From Oncomelania hupensis (Eukaryota; Mollusca; Gastropoda; Littorinimorpha; Pomatiopsidae): 64,000 nucleotides of DNA. The stretch covers positions 68,475,489 to 68,539,488 of the forward strand of contig CM072521.1 in NCBI GenBank assembly GCA_036898135.1, given 5' to 3'. The translations under genes were made by a program, and so were the position numbers. A model generated the notes under the pieces. It searched no databases and was not told the DNA's origin. It saw only the letters and a list, made by a program, of their open reading frames with translations. Positions 33,300-43,135 of this stretch are shown piece by piece. Within the stretch, counting starts at the first letter, position 1. The number at the start of each line of letters is the position of its first letter.

Positions 33300-33790
33300 T
33301 TATTTCATAATTCTTATATAGCGCTTTTCCAGCTCAACAGCTGCCCAAGGCGTTGGTTGATACAGGATGTAACTCAAGCTGCTCAAGGCGTTGGTTGATA
33401 CAGGATCTAACTCAAGCTGCCCAAGGCGTTGGTTGATACAGGATCTAACTCAAGCTGCCCAAGGCGTTGGTTGATACAGGATCTAACTCAAGCTGCCCAA
33501 GGCGTTGGTTGATACAGGATCTAACTCAAACTGCCCAAGGCGTTGGTGGATACAGGATCTAACTCAAGCTGCCCAAGGCGTTGGTGGATACAGGATCTAA
33601 CTCAAGCTGCCCAAGGCGTTGGTGGATACAAAATCTAACTCAAACTGCCCAAGGCGTTGGTTGATACAGGATCTAACTCAAGCTGCTCAAGGCGTTGGTT
33701 GATACAGGATCTAACTCAAGCCGCCCGAGATGCCCACTTGCAACCTTGGGACTCATAGTCTGACGCCCACACCACTGAGCACTACCAGCA
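33300..33790 (-). mobile_element. SINE with internal 38-bp VNTR, minus strand
   Basis: At the right end the complement reads GGTAGTGCTCAGTGGTGTGG (A box-like) and AAGGTTGCAAGTGGG (degenerate B box). At the left end it reads GGAAAAGCGCTATATAAGAA, a typical SINE tail. Between them a 38-bp unit (AGGATCTAACTCAAGCTGCC plus CAAGGCGTTGGTTGATAC) is repeated about 10 times (33340-33722), so the body has expanded into a minisatellite. Confidence 0.7.
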
Positions 33791-33914
33791 ATGGGGAGAA
33801 GGGACCTAGTGCATGCCGGGTGTATTTGTATAACCCGCACTCACCCGTCTAGGACATGAGCGTCAGGATCTTTATAGTCCATTAGATGGAATGCACGCGT
33901 GCACAGACTAGGCC

Positions 33915-34040
33915 TCGGTGTTATGTCTGTCTGTTGTGTTGTGTCTGTCTGTTGTGTTATGTCTGTCTGTATGTCTGTCTGTTGTGTTATGTCTGTCTGT
34001 TGTGTTAGGTCTGTCTGTGGTGTTATGTCTGTTATATTAT
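33915..34040. repeat. TGTCTGTCTGT-rich short tandem repeats
   Basis: Variants of TGTGTTATGTCTGTCTGT repeat about six times. Confidence 0.85.
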
Positions 34041-34157
34041 ATCTGTCTGACTTCTGACCTCGATACACTGTGGATGCCAGACGTAGATCTCTCGTGTTTT
34101 GTACGAGCAGTTGACTTGCTCCGTGCGACAATGACAAGAGTTAACACCCTTCGATAA

Positions 34158-34270
34158 GGTAGTTAGTTATTCATTGCTTACAGGGTCCAGCGGACTGCAA
34201 AAAGCCGAATCAGGACCTAAAAATCAAGACCAGAACTTGGCTGAAAGAGGACTGACCCCTGATTCCTCGT
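34158..34270 (-). repeat. Family A interspersed repeat, terminal fragment (minus)
   Basis: TAGTTAGTTATTCATTGCTT through GGGTCCAGCGGACTGC and GCCGAATCAGGACC is the complement of 43990-44100. GTCCAGCGGAC is itself palindromic. Confidence 0.75.
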
Positions 34271-34287
34271 TAAGATGAACTGAATGA

Positions 34288-34460
34288 AGGGGCAAACTAC
34301 AGTAAATGATGCTGTGTTAGTCAGGAGTGTTCCTTACCGCTTGTCTTCATGGGCAGGTTAGGGGTGGCAAACTACAGTAAATGATGCTGTGTTAGTCAAG
34401 AGTGTTCTTTACCGTCTGTCTTCATGGGCAGGTTAGGGGTGGCAAACTACAGTAAATGAT
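34288..34460. repeat. 75-bp satellite, block 1
   Basis: Unit GCTGTGTTAGTCAGGAGTGT ... GGGTGGCAAACTACAGTAAA TGAT, about 2.3 copies. Blocks 2 (37836-37916) and 3 (41985-42489) belong to the same array, separated by inserted retroelements. Confidence 0.95.
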
Positions 34461-37400
34461 AAGATAAGATAAGATAAGATAAGAATATTTATTTACCAAG
34501 TAAAAAACGTTACAAGGATTTTGGTGTGGCATGGCGACAGTGAAATACACCCTTTCTTGCACAGTCATTCATCGTGTCATACACTTCATTGGCCTATAAC
34601 ATGTATACAGCACTAAAGGATAGGTAACCACAGTAACATACATCACTCATCAGTCATATAAAGTTATAAAGTAAAACACACCCTGCAGGTAAAACAAAAT
34701 ACAGCATTAAAACAATTTAACAGCATTAAATAAAATGAAAATTATTAAGAATGTTAGGCTTCACATCCAAATCTACACACACAACACACCACACACACAC
34801 ACACACGCACACACACACACAGCATAGCATACTCGTACTCCTATTTCACAAAGATACAAATCAAGCAATGGTTGTGAGTTTTCAGTTTATACAGATCATT
34901 CCATGCATGTTTGGTGATGTACTGAGGACAGCGTCAGGGAAGAAACTGTTTCTGAATCGAGACGTTCTGGCTCTTAAAGCGCGGAACCGACGGCCAGAGG
35001 GCAGAAGCTCGAAGAGACTATTGGCTGGGTGTGATGGATCGCAGACTGTCTTTTCCGTTTTCCGTTTCATTCGCGTTGTGAAAATGGAGGCGACAGATGG
35101 AAAGTCGCAACCAGCTATTTTGGAGGCAGTCTTAACAATGTGCTCGAGCTGTTTCTTTTCTATCGCGGTTGTGCTGCCGTACCAGACAGTGATAGAGAAG
35201 CACAAAATGCTCTCTATCACCGCGCGATAGAACTGTGCCATAATTTTACTAGACATACCGAACTTTCGCAGCTGTCTCAGAAAGTGGAGACGCTGTTGGC
35301 ACTTTTTTACAATAGAGGTGGTGTTATTATTCCAACTCAGGTCGCTCGAGATGACGGAACCGAGAAATTTGAACGAGTCGACCTGCTCAACGGTTTCCCC
35401 ATTGATGACAAGGGGCAATACCGGGACCTTTATTCGGCGAAAGTCGATCACGACCTCTTTTGTCTTCGAGACGTTCAGTTCCAGGTCGTTGTCCGAGCAC
35501 CAGCCAACCATTCTTCGAACCTCTTCCCGATACGCCGTCTCGTCCGTATCAGAGATCAGACCTTCGAGGGTAGTGTCATCGGAAAATTTTAACATTTTCA
35601 CAAACGGGGTTGCAGATACACAGTCATTTGTGAACAGAGTGAAGAGTAGTGGAGAGAGAACGCATCCTTGTGGAGCGCCAGTGTTCAGTGTTACAGAGGC
35701 AGAGAATGAGTTGTTCAGTCTGACGACCTGAGGACGGTCTAAAAGAAAGTCAAGAATCCAGTGACAGATAGAGGGGTGAACATTGAGTTGGGAGAGTTTG
35801 TCAAAAAGTTTGTGAGGGTTGAAAGCACTGGAGTAGTCGATAAACAAAACTCTGGCATAGGTACGTGGGCTCTCCAAATGCTGCAGGATGAAGTGCAGGC
35901 CAAGAGCGACTGCATCATCAACTGACCTGTTCGCTTGGTAGGCAAACTGGAGTGGGTCAAGCAAGTGACCCGTGGAGGCCTTCAGGTAGCGAAGAACAAG
36001 CTGCTCCAAAACCTTCATGACAACAGACGTCAGCGCCACGGGGCGGTAGTCGTTCAGCTGGGTGACCTTGGATTTCTTAGGAACAGGGACGATCACGGAC
36101 GACTTGAAGCACCGCGGCACCGACATCTGCTGTAGGGAGCTGTTGAAGATGTCGGTGAAGACAGGAGCGAGCTGGTCAGCACAGGACCTCAAGGTAGCCG
36201 TAGACACGTGGTCGGGACCAGAAGCTTTCCTGGGATTCTGCCTCTGGAAGAGACGCTTCACCTCCGCCTCCTGAACGCTGAAGGGTGGCGTCACAGCCGC
36301 CGCGTCTTCAGGAAGCAGAGGACGGTAGCCAGGAGAGGGGTTCTTCTGGTCAAACCTGCTGTAAAACAGGTTTAACCTATCCGGGAGCTCCGGGTCTGGG
36401 TCGTCCGTCGTGGGTTGATGCCCTCTGCTTGTAGCCAGTGGCCCGCTGCAGGCCCCGCCACACCTCTCGTGTGTTGTTGGAGGAGAACTGGTCCTCGATC
36501 TTCTTCCTGTAGGTCGCCTTCGCTCTGCTGATCTCGCGACGTAGCGCAGCCTTGGCTTTCCTGTACTGCTCCGGGTCGCCGCTCTTGAAGGCCTCGTTCT
36601 TACAGTCAAGTTTTACCTTGACTGAGCGGCTGAACCACGGTTTGCTGTTGCCAAAGATCCGGACGGTCTTGGTAGGAATACAGGCCTCCTCACAGAAGCC
36701 TATGTACGACGTCACTGCGTCTGCGTACTCGTCCAGGCTACTGCTGGTCTCTCTGAAAACACTCCAGTCCGTCACCTCTAGACACCCTTGCAGCGCCTCC
36801 GTCGACTCCCTGGTCCACATCCTGACCCTCTTGGTAATAGGCTTCACAGCCTTCAGTCTCTGGCGATAGGTCGGAGTGAGCAGAACCATAGCATGGTCTG
36901 ACTCCCCCAAGGGAGCCCTTGTAGTAGCGCGATAGGCAGACTTCAGCGTAGTGTAGCAGTGATCAAGAGTGTTCTCTCCTCTAGTGGGGCAGTGCACATG
37001 CTGATAGTACCGAGGCAAAGTCTTATGCAGGTTCGTTTGGTTGAAGTCGCCGAGTATGATGATAGAACTATCAGGAAAGGCAGACTCGGCAGCAACAACA
37101 TGCCTAGTCAGTTCACTGATTGCAGCAGTAGCGTTGGCGCCGGATGGTATATACACAGCGATGAGAATGCAGGAGGAAAATTCACGAGGGGAGTAGAATG
37201 GTCTGCAGTTGATAGTCAGATGTTCAAGGAAGGGAGAGCACGACTGAGAGAATACTTTTGTGTCCGTGCACCAGCGGTTGTTTACCATGAAACAAACACC
37301 ACCACCATCCTCCTTCTCTGACTGCACAGGCACACGGTCTGCTCTGCATATCGTAAAACCAGGGGGAGTAACCACTGCGTCAGGCTTGTCTTGTTTCAGC

Positions 37401-37835
37401 CATGTCAGTCAAACACACAACAGAAGAGTCCCGAAATTCCCGATTAAAAGTAAGCAGATTAAAAAGTTCATCAGTCTTGTTGTTGAGGGATCGTACGTTG
37501 GCAAGAACGACCGCAGGGAGAGAAGGGCGGTGGGTGCGTCGACGAAAGCGAACCAAGACACCACCGCGGCTACCCCGTTTTCGTGTCGTGCGCGTGTGCT
37601 TTGCTTCGCCGGTACGCCATTTTGAACTGTTCGACTCGGAGGCAATAAAATCCTCCGATGTGTAGAGAAAATGTGGCATGTACTCACAATGGGATGTGGC
37701 AAGAATGTTTAGTAGGTCCTTACGGCTATATACAACAACACTTTCAGTCCCTACACACAACACAGCCCACACAAACACAGCAACAATCAGCTGCCGCCAC
37801 ACCGTGTCGCCATATGCCGGCGCCATCTTTTCCAG
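34461..37835 (-). mobile_element. CR1/L2/Rex1-like LINE, near full length, minus strand
   Basis: On the minus strand the element starts CTGGAAAAGATGGCGCCGGC (37835) and ends in a (CTTAT)n tail at 34461-34484. It carries an endonuclease and a reverse transcriptase region and about 420 bp of 3' untranslated sequence including an (AC)n stretch at 34775-34820. It sits exactly between two units of the 75-bp satellite (…AAATGAT and GCTGTG…), so both ends are defined. No clear target duplication is seen beyond the repeat context. Confidence 0.9.
34882..37826 (-). pseudogene. LINE endonuclease-reverse transcriptase, two frameshifts
   Basis: Three blocks form one polyprotein. 37826 to about 37407 begins MAPAYGDTVWRQLIVAVFVW (a hydrophobic stretch) and includes VVLANVRSLNNKTDELFNLL, the start of the endonuclease. 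About 37406-36415 carries ILGDFNQTNL, the HCPTRGENTLDHCYT region and GESDHAMVLL. About 36414-34882 is the reverse transcriptase, with NPRKASGPDHVS, DYRPVALTSVVMKVLEQLVL, VLFIDYSSAF, LNTGAPQGCVLSPLLFTLF, the catalytic FSDDTT (35575-35586) and the KFLG segment. A 2-base loss near 37406 and another indel near 36415 break the frame. FSDD replaces the usual F/Y-A-D-D. Confidence 0.9.
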
Positions 37836-37916
37836 GCTGTGTTAGTCAGGAGTGTTCTTTACCGCTTGTCTTCATTGGCAGGTTAGGGGTGGCAAACTAC
37901 AGTAAATGATGCCGTG
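37836..37916. repeat. 75-bp satellite, block 2
   Basis: One unit lying between the LINE (left) and the LTR element (right). It ends in CCGTG at 37912-37916, the left target duplication of the LTR element. Confidence 0.93.
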
Positions 37917-38565
37917 TGTTACGTTGAAACGAACGAAAGTGTGTCTAAAGCGCGCACGATAGATCTAATCGTTCCGTTTTGCAAAGTATTCAATAATGGA
38001 GTTTATTTACCTTTGATTTGAGTTTGCATTGTTGTTAGGAGAGGCTTTGTATAACGTTGATGATTTGCGTTAGTCGATATTGTTGGAGAATTTTCGGGAT
38101 CTGTATGTTTATTACTGTCGATAGAAATTTCCCGATGGATATCGAAGGTCGTGAATGTTCCCGGAAGTAGAGGAAATGTGTATGACGTAAGCCAGTGATG
38201 ACGATCTTTAGTTCGATTGGTGGCAGTGCGTCATTTCTACCGTGTACCAAATTGTTCGAGAAAAGAGAGAGGTTATTTAATCGTGTGCCGAGTTGCTGTT
38301 GAGTGAGTTGAAGTTGTTGTTAGTTGGAAAGAGATTGTTGTTGAGAGTTGCTGTGAAAGTTGTTGAGTTGAGTTGAGAATTGTATGCAGTTGTTGATGTA
38401 TGCTGAATAAAAGTGGAAAACTTCATACGTCGACTTTGTGACTTGTATGCTGATTGAGCGGGTTGCGTGAATAAACGAATCTGAGTTACACAACTATCAG
38501 GAATTCAAGTATCGGGGCTGAATCAGATACTGATAGAAAACACCATCATCAAACCGAGTGTAACA
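37917..38565 (+). repeat. 5' LTR
   Basis: 649 bp, TGTTACGTTGAAACGAACGA to ACCGAGTGTAACA, with 6-bp inverted ends TGTTAC/GTAACA. AATAAA at 38406-38411 is a candidate polyadenylation signal. The related solo LTR is at 20779-22018. Confidence 0.95.
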
Positions 38566-39113
38566 TTTTGGGGGCCAAGCCGCGATTCACGCCATAGCCA
38601 TGGGTTCAACTGCTACAACAAGCGAGTCAACGTTACGAGAGGCAGTCATCGAGGGTAACCGCCAACAAGTTGCGTCGAGAGGGGCCAACATACTGGGACT
38701 ACATCCGATAGATTCGGGTTGACTGCAAGGGCGTGTAGTCGCTGAAGAGTTGCTTCGTGAGCGAACAACAGAGCGGGACTACGTGGCTGCCGTAAGACTA
38801 CGTCGAGGGACAGTCTCGGAGCTACATCGCCAGTATTACAGAGAGCGGCGAGCGGACGTCGCGTCTACTTCAGCACAGGAGCGTGTACATCAACACCAGC
38901 GTGGTGCAGCGTCGCATACGACGAGGACAGCGGGGCCTGCGTCAGCGAAAGCGACTAGTGAAAAGCATCAGCGCTACTGCAGAAAGCGTGCTGTTCTAGA
39001 ACAGTCTAGAAAGGTACAGCACAGTCAAGAACTTTCCAGAAAAAAAGAACTCTACAGTCAAGAACTTTCTAGAAAAAGAACTTTCCAGAAAAGAACTTTC
39101 CAGAAGCATCAAG
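38566..39113 (+). other. Leader of the LTR element, with a candidate primer-binding site
   Basis: Immediately after the LTR comes TTTTGGGGGCCAAGCCGCG; TGGGGGCCAAGC is a candidate primer-binding site, tRNA not identified. A 123-codon Arg-rich frame (38750-39121) fills much of the leader, but I do not recognise it. Five TTCNNGAA motifs lie at 38994-39105, just upstream of gag. Confidence 0.5.
38994..39105 (+). promoter_or_regulatory. Cluster of heat-shock-element-like TTCNNGAA motifs
   Basis: TTCTAGAA at 38994 and 39067, TTCCAGAA at 39034, 39083 and 39098, plus a GTCTAGAA at 39004. Inverted nGAAn repeats are the recognition pattern of heat-shock factor. The motif spacing is irregular and the region is also a short AAGAACTTTC repeat, so it may be incidental. 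Confidence 0.35.
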
Positions 39114-39413
39114 ATGGCTGACTTCTGGCAGAAAGGGATTCAACTGAATCTAAAAGGCAAGCAGCTGACGGAGTACGTCAAATCCCAGGAGAGAATACAA
39201 GAACGAGAATTAGAAGAGCAGCGTCGCCGCGAAGAAAGAGAATTGGAAGAGAAGCGTCTAGAAAAAGAAGAGCAGCGTCGCCGTGAAGAAAGAGAATTAG
39301 AAGAGAAGCGCCTAGAAAAGGAAGAGCAGCGTCGCCGAGAAGAAAGAGAAGAGCGGCGTCAAGAAAGAGAGATGGAAGAGAGACGATTAGAAGCTGAGCG
39401 TCAATCCAGCTAG
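39114..39413 (+). CDS. Gag N-terminal segment (coiled coil), ended by a frameshift stop
   Basis: ATG at 39114 gives MADFWQKGIQLNLKGKQLTE, a typical start for Gag proteins of this gypsy group, followed by a strongly charged heptad-like coiled coil (repeats of EEQRRREERELEEKRLEK). The frame meets TAG at 39411, but the next Gag segment continues in another frame: SIQLELARIQNNQ reads from about 39401. A single frame change near 39395-39411 therefore splits Gag. Capsid assembly needs both parts, so this copy would need ribosomal frameshifting or a wild-type helper; a plain mutation is the simpler explanation. Confidence 0.75.
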   Translation: MADFWQKGIQLNLKGKQLTEYVKSQERIQERELEEQRRREERELEEKRLEKEEQRRREERELEEKRLEKEEQRRREEREERRQEREMEERRLEAERQSS

Positions 39414-39415
39414 AG

Positions 39416-41017
39416 TTGGCGCGTATCCAGAACAATCAGCATGCGCCACAAGCCACCAACGACCATACGGCTCCAAAATTGCCAGCTTTCGTCGACGGGA
39501 AGGACCAGATCGACAGCTATCTGGCGAGATTCGAAAGGTTCGCCGAAAGCTCCAATTGGCAACCTCGAGACTGGGCGATTCGACTAAGTGCACTTCTGAC
39601 AGGGCAAGCGCTCGAAGTTTACACCAGACTGTCGAACGATGACGCCAAAAACTATGACGTCTTGAAAGAGGCCCTACTGCAGTGCTACAACTTTACAGAG
39701 AAGGGCTACCGTAAACGCTTCCGTGAATGCCGGCCTAAGTCAGACGAGACGCCAAAGCAGTTTGTGGAGCGCCTGTCGTCATATCTACACAAGTGGGTGG
39801 AGTTATCAGGCGAAAGCAAGTCTTACGACAGTCTCCATGACCTGATCGTGAAGGAACAATTTCTCAATGCCTGTCACAAGGACCTAGCGACCCACTTAGA
39901 AGAACAAAAGCTGCAGACGCTTAAAGATGTGACTGAGGCTGCTGAAAGATATCTCATCGCTCATGGGAAGACCCTGGGGCCACCCAGCGCGACGAAACAT
40001 TTTCAGATAACTGGAAACCATGTGAACCAGATTCAGGGGAGTCAGACGAGCCAGAGACACACGGACTCCACGCCACCTCCCAGGGAAGGGCATTCAAGAG
40101 GATGTTTCACCTGCAACGCTACAGACCACAGAGCGGCTAACTGTCCTCAAAACCAAAGTAGCGGACAGCGGGGCAGTACGGACAATGCAGCGGTGGGCAA
40201 CCGACAGAGACGTTTCTCCAATCAACGGCAAAACAGTAGATCTGACCATCAAGTGTGCGGCGGAAGCGTCATTCTTCCGAGTGAGACCAAGCGCACAGCT
40301 ACCCCTGCGGACGTGCAAGAGTGCATGACTGATGGCCAACTTCTCCTTGCCAACGGGAAATCCATCCCCGTCGACGCCAGCGCAGCTGTGACCGTACAGA
40401 ACATGCCAGTTTCCAAGGGACGCGTCGGAAATCATGAAGTGACTGTCTTAAGAGACTCTGGCTGCAGTGGGGTCATCGTCAGAGAAGACTTAATCGCTAA
40501 AGAACAGTTCACTGGCGATTCAAAATGGACACTTATGGCCGACAGCAAATGTTTGAAAGCGCCAGTTGCGAAGATTCATGTCAACACCCCTTTCTACATA
40601 GGCGAAGTCGAAGCGGTTTGCCTGAAGAAGCCGCTGTATGATTTGATGATCGGGAATATCGACGGCGCGAGACGACCCGACGACCCCGATCCAGAGTGGA
40701 GTCCTGCCTCAACCCAACGCGTCAAAGTTGTGGAGGAGGATCCATTGCCGTTTCCCGATGGAGACCTTACAGAGCTGCTACGGGATAATGTGGTTACTCC
40801 GGCTCAGCCCTGCCGACCAGAGATCGTCAGTGCTGTTACTACCAAATGCATTCTGGGAGCTGACAACGTCGACTGCGTCGGACATCCGACGGAAGAAGGA
40901 GACAACGGAGGACGCACTGATTCCAAGGAAGCCCACGTGATCATCGTCTTTGACCCTGGGCCGATGACGACCGCAACTGACGAGGGCGTCGATTCCTTGC
41001 GAACGAAAGAACATTGA
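39416..41017 (+). CDS. Gag capsid, CCHC nucleocapsid and aspartic protease
   Basis: The frame opens around LARIQNNQ (no ATG; it is the frame-shifted continuation of the coiled-coil segment). Residues ~20-180 form a helical capsid of the Mag/Gmr1 type (SYLARFERFAESSNWQPRDW, YRKRFRECRPKSDETPKQFV). Residues ~230-243 are a zinc knuckle (CFTCNATDHRAANC, CX2CX4HX4C). Residue ~347 is the catalytic Asp of DSG in VTVLRDSGCSGVIV, and PLYDLMIGNIDGARRPDDPD is the usual protease end. Thereafter ~110 residues lack any known domain, and the frame stops at 41017 where pol would be expected. It would make virus-like particles and process Gag; reverse transcription must be supplied in trans. Confidence 0.88.
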   Translation: MARIQNNQHAPQATNDHTAPKLPAFVDGKDQIDSYLARFERFAESSNWQPRDWAIRLSALLTGQALEVYTRLSNDDAKNYDVLKEALLQCYNFTEKGYRKRFRECRPKSDETPKQFVERLSSYLHKWVELSGESKSYDSLHDLIVKEQFLNACHKDLATHLEEQKLQTLKDVTEAAERYLIAHGKTLGPPSATKHFQITGNHVNQIQGSQTSQRHTDSTPPPREGHSRGCFTCNATDHRAANCPQNQSSGQRGSTDNAAVGNRQRRFSNQRQNSRSDHQVCGGSVILPSETKRTATPADVQECMTDGQLLLANGKSIPVDASAAVTVQNMPVSKGRVGNHEVTVLRDSGCSGVIVREDLIAKEQFTGDSKWTLMADSKCLKAPVAKIHVNTPFYIGEVEAVCLKKPLYDLMIGNIDGARRPDDPDPEWSPASTQRVKVVEEDPLPFPDGDLTELLRDNVVTPAQPCRPEIVSAVTTKCILGADNVDCVGHPTEEGDNGGRTDSKEAHVIIVFDPGPMTTATDEGVDSLRTKEH

Positions 41018-41336
41018 CTGTGTGGACGAACTAAGGATATTGGTAATGACAGACTTGAAAATGTAAAACGTTGACTGGGTAAATGATCTGTGAACATTGA
41101 CAGTATCCAGAAAGATTTGCAGATGAGAAACATTGACTCTGTGTGAATGAACTGTGAACATTGACAGTATCCAGAAAGACTTGCAGATGAGAAACTTTGA
41201 TTCTGTGTGAATGAACTGTGAACATTGGCAGTATTCAGACAGTCTGAAATAAGTCTTAATTCTGTACTTTGTTTGTGCATTACGTTTCAACGTTGTTGAA
41301 AGAAATTAAGTAAATTTCTTCTTGAGTGGGGGGTTA
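41018..41336 (+). other. 3' untranslated region with 64-bp repeats and polypurine tract
   Basis: GAACATTGACAGTATCCAGA plus 44 bp repeats about 2.4 times (41092-41245). GAGTGGGGGG at 41324-41333, immediately before the 3' LTR, is the candidate polypurine tract. No pol remnant was found. Confidence 0.75.
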
Positions 41337-41984
41337 TGTTACGTTGAAACGAACGAAAGTGTGTCTAAAGCGCGCACGATAGATCTAATCGTTCCGTTTT
41401 GCAAAGTATTCAATAATGGAGTTTATTTACCTTTGATTTGAGTTTGCATTGTTGTTAGGAGAGGCTTTGTATAACGTTGATGATTTGCGTTAGTCGATAT
41501 TGTTGGAGAATTTTCGGGATCTGTATGTTTATTACTGTCGATAGAAATTTCCCGATGGATATCGAAGGTCGTGAATGTTCCCGGAAGTAGAGGAAATGTG
41601 TATGACGTAAGCCAGTGATGACGATCTTTAGTTCGATTGGTGGCAGTGCGTCATTTCTACCGTGTACCAAATTGTTCAGAAAAGAGAGAGGTTATTTAAT
41701 CGTGTGCCGAGTTGCTGTTGAGTGAGTTGAAGTTGTTGTTAGTTGGAAAGAGATTGTTGTTGAGAGTTGCTGTGAAAGTTGTTGAGTTGAGTTGAGAATT
41801 GTATGCAGTTGTTGATGTATGCTGAATAAAAGTGGAAAACTTCATACGTCGACTTTGTGACTTGTATGCTGCTTGAGCGGGTTGCGTGAATAAACGAATC
41901 TGAGTTACACAACTATCAGGAATTCAAGTATCGGGGCTGAATCAGATACTGATAGAAAACACCATCATCAAACCGAGTGTAACA
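41337..41984 (+). repeat. 3' LTR
   Basis: 648 bp, two differences from the 5' LTR by eye. Followed by CCGTG, the right target duplication. Confidence 0.95.
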
Positions 41985-42489
41985 CCGTGTTAGTCAGGAG
42001 TGTTCTTTACCGTCTGTCTTCATGGGCAGGTTAGGGGTGGCAAACTACAGTAAATGATGCTGTGTTAGTCAGGAGTGTTCCTTACCGCATGTCTTTATTG
42101 GCAGGTTAGGGGTGGCAAACTACAGTAAATGATGCTGTGTTAGTCAGGAGTGTTCCTTACCGCATGTCTTTATTGGCAGGTTAGGGGTGGCAAACTACAG
42201 TAAATGATGCTGTGTTAGTCAGGAGTGTTCCTTACCGCATGTCTTTATTGGCAGGTTAGGGGTGGCAAACTACAGTAAATGATGCTGTGTTAGTCAGGAG
42301 TGTTCCTTACCGCATGTCTTCATGGGCAGGTTAGGGGTGGCAAACTACAGTAAATGATGCTGTGTTAGTCAGGAGTGTTCCTTACAGCTTGTCTGCGTTG
42401 GCAGGTTAGGGGTGGCAAACTACAGTAAATGATAATGTGTTAGTCAGGAGTTTTCCTTACCGCTTGTCTTCATTGGCAGGTTAGGGGTG
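41985..42489. repeat. 75-bp satellite, block 3
   Basis: About 6.7 units (GCTGTGTTAGTCAGGAGTGT...). Some neighbours share variants such as TTACCGCATGTCTTTATTGG, showing local homogenisation. Confidence 0.95.
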
Positions 42490-42524
42490 GATGAACCGTT
42501 CACAAACTTTGTTTCGAGGTTCTG

Positions 42525-42715
42525 AGATCCCGAACCAAGGTTCCTTAACCTTTTTGTTTTGTTCAAAAGGTTCAGCAACCTAGAACCAAAGTTCCTTAAC
42601 CTTTTTGTTTTGTTCAAAAGGTTCAGCAACCTAGAATCCTTAACCTTTTTGTTTTGTTTAAAAGGTTCAGCAACCTAGATTCGGGATCTGAGAACTTCTA
42701 ACCAAGTTTTTGAAC
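42525..42715. repeat. ~52-bp tandem repeat with internal palindromes, about 3 copies
   Basis: CCTTAACCTTTTTGTTTTGT followed by TCAAAAGGTTCAGCAACCTAGAA recurs three times. AGGTTCC/GGAACCT-like arms make the region partly self-complementary. Confidence 0.85.
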
Positions 42716-42821
42716 CTCCACGAATCTAGCAGTTGAACAGGACATAAGGTAGTCAACTCAAGTGGTCATTAGTAGTATTCACACTTGGATTTAGAAAGGG
42801 ACAGCGTTTTGCTTTAAGTGT

Positions 42822-42865
<44 letters not shown>

Positions 42866-42975
42866 TGCGTATGAGTATTTGTATGTGTGTGTGTGCGTGT
42901 GTGAGTAGGTGTGTGTGTGAGTGTGTGTTTGTATATGGATATGTGTGTTTGTGTACGTGTGTGTGTGTGTGAGGT
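42822..42975. repeat. (GT)n microsatellite, imperfect
   Basis: A pure stretch at 42827-42864, then TGTGTGTG with GAGT, TATG and CGTG interruptions. Confidence 0.93.
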
Positions 42976-43043
42976 TCATAGAGTTCAGCGTTTTGAAGAC
43001 GTGCACTATACAATCACTATGCATTCTTCTTCTACTTCTTCTT

Positions 43044-43048
43044 CTTAT

Positions 43049-43123
<75 letters not shown>

Positions 43124-43124
43124 A
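43044..43124. repeat. (ACT)n microsatellite
   Basis: About 26 TAC/ACT units. Poly-Thr, Tyr and Val frames derive from it. Confidence 0.97.
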
Positions 43125-43135
43125 ATTGTCCAATA

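Larger units (their letters stand above)
37917..41984 (+). mobile_element. Non-autonomous Ty3/gypsy LTR retrotransposon encoding only gag and protease
   Basis: LTRs of 649 and 648 bp flank a 2,771-bp interior. Ends are TGTTACG...GTAACA and CCGTG is duplicated on both sides (37912-37916, 41985-41989). The interior encodes a retrotransposon Gag with one CCHC knuckle and an aspartic protease, then stops. No reverse transcriptase, RNase H or integrase is present. The two LTRs differ at only two positions by eye (one base deletion near 38257 and an A/C change near 38452), so insertion is recent. Confidence 0.95.

Noticed and set aside
38750..39121. 123-codon Arg-rich frame in the retrotransposon leader as an accessory protein
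   Set aside because: No family recognised and the end is a translation of short AAGAACTTTC repeats; kept only as a note within the leader.
39114..39413. Host coiled-coil protein
   Set aside because: Position directly upstream of a Gag capsid and its MADFWQKG start identify it as the N-terminal part of Gag.
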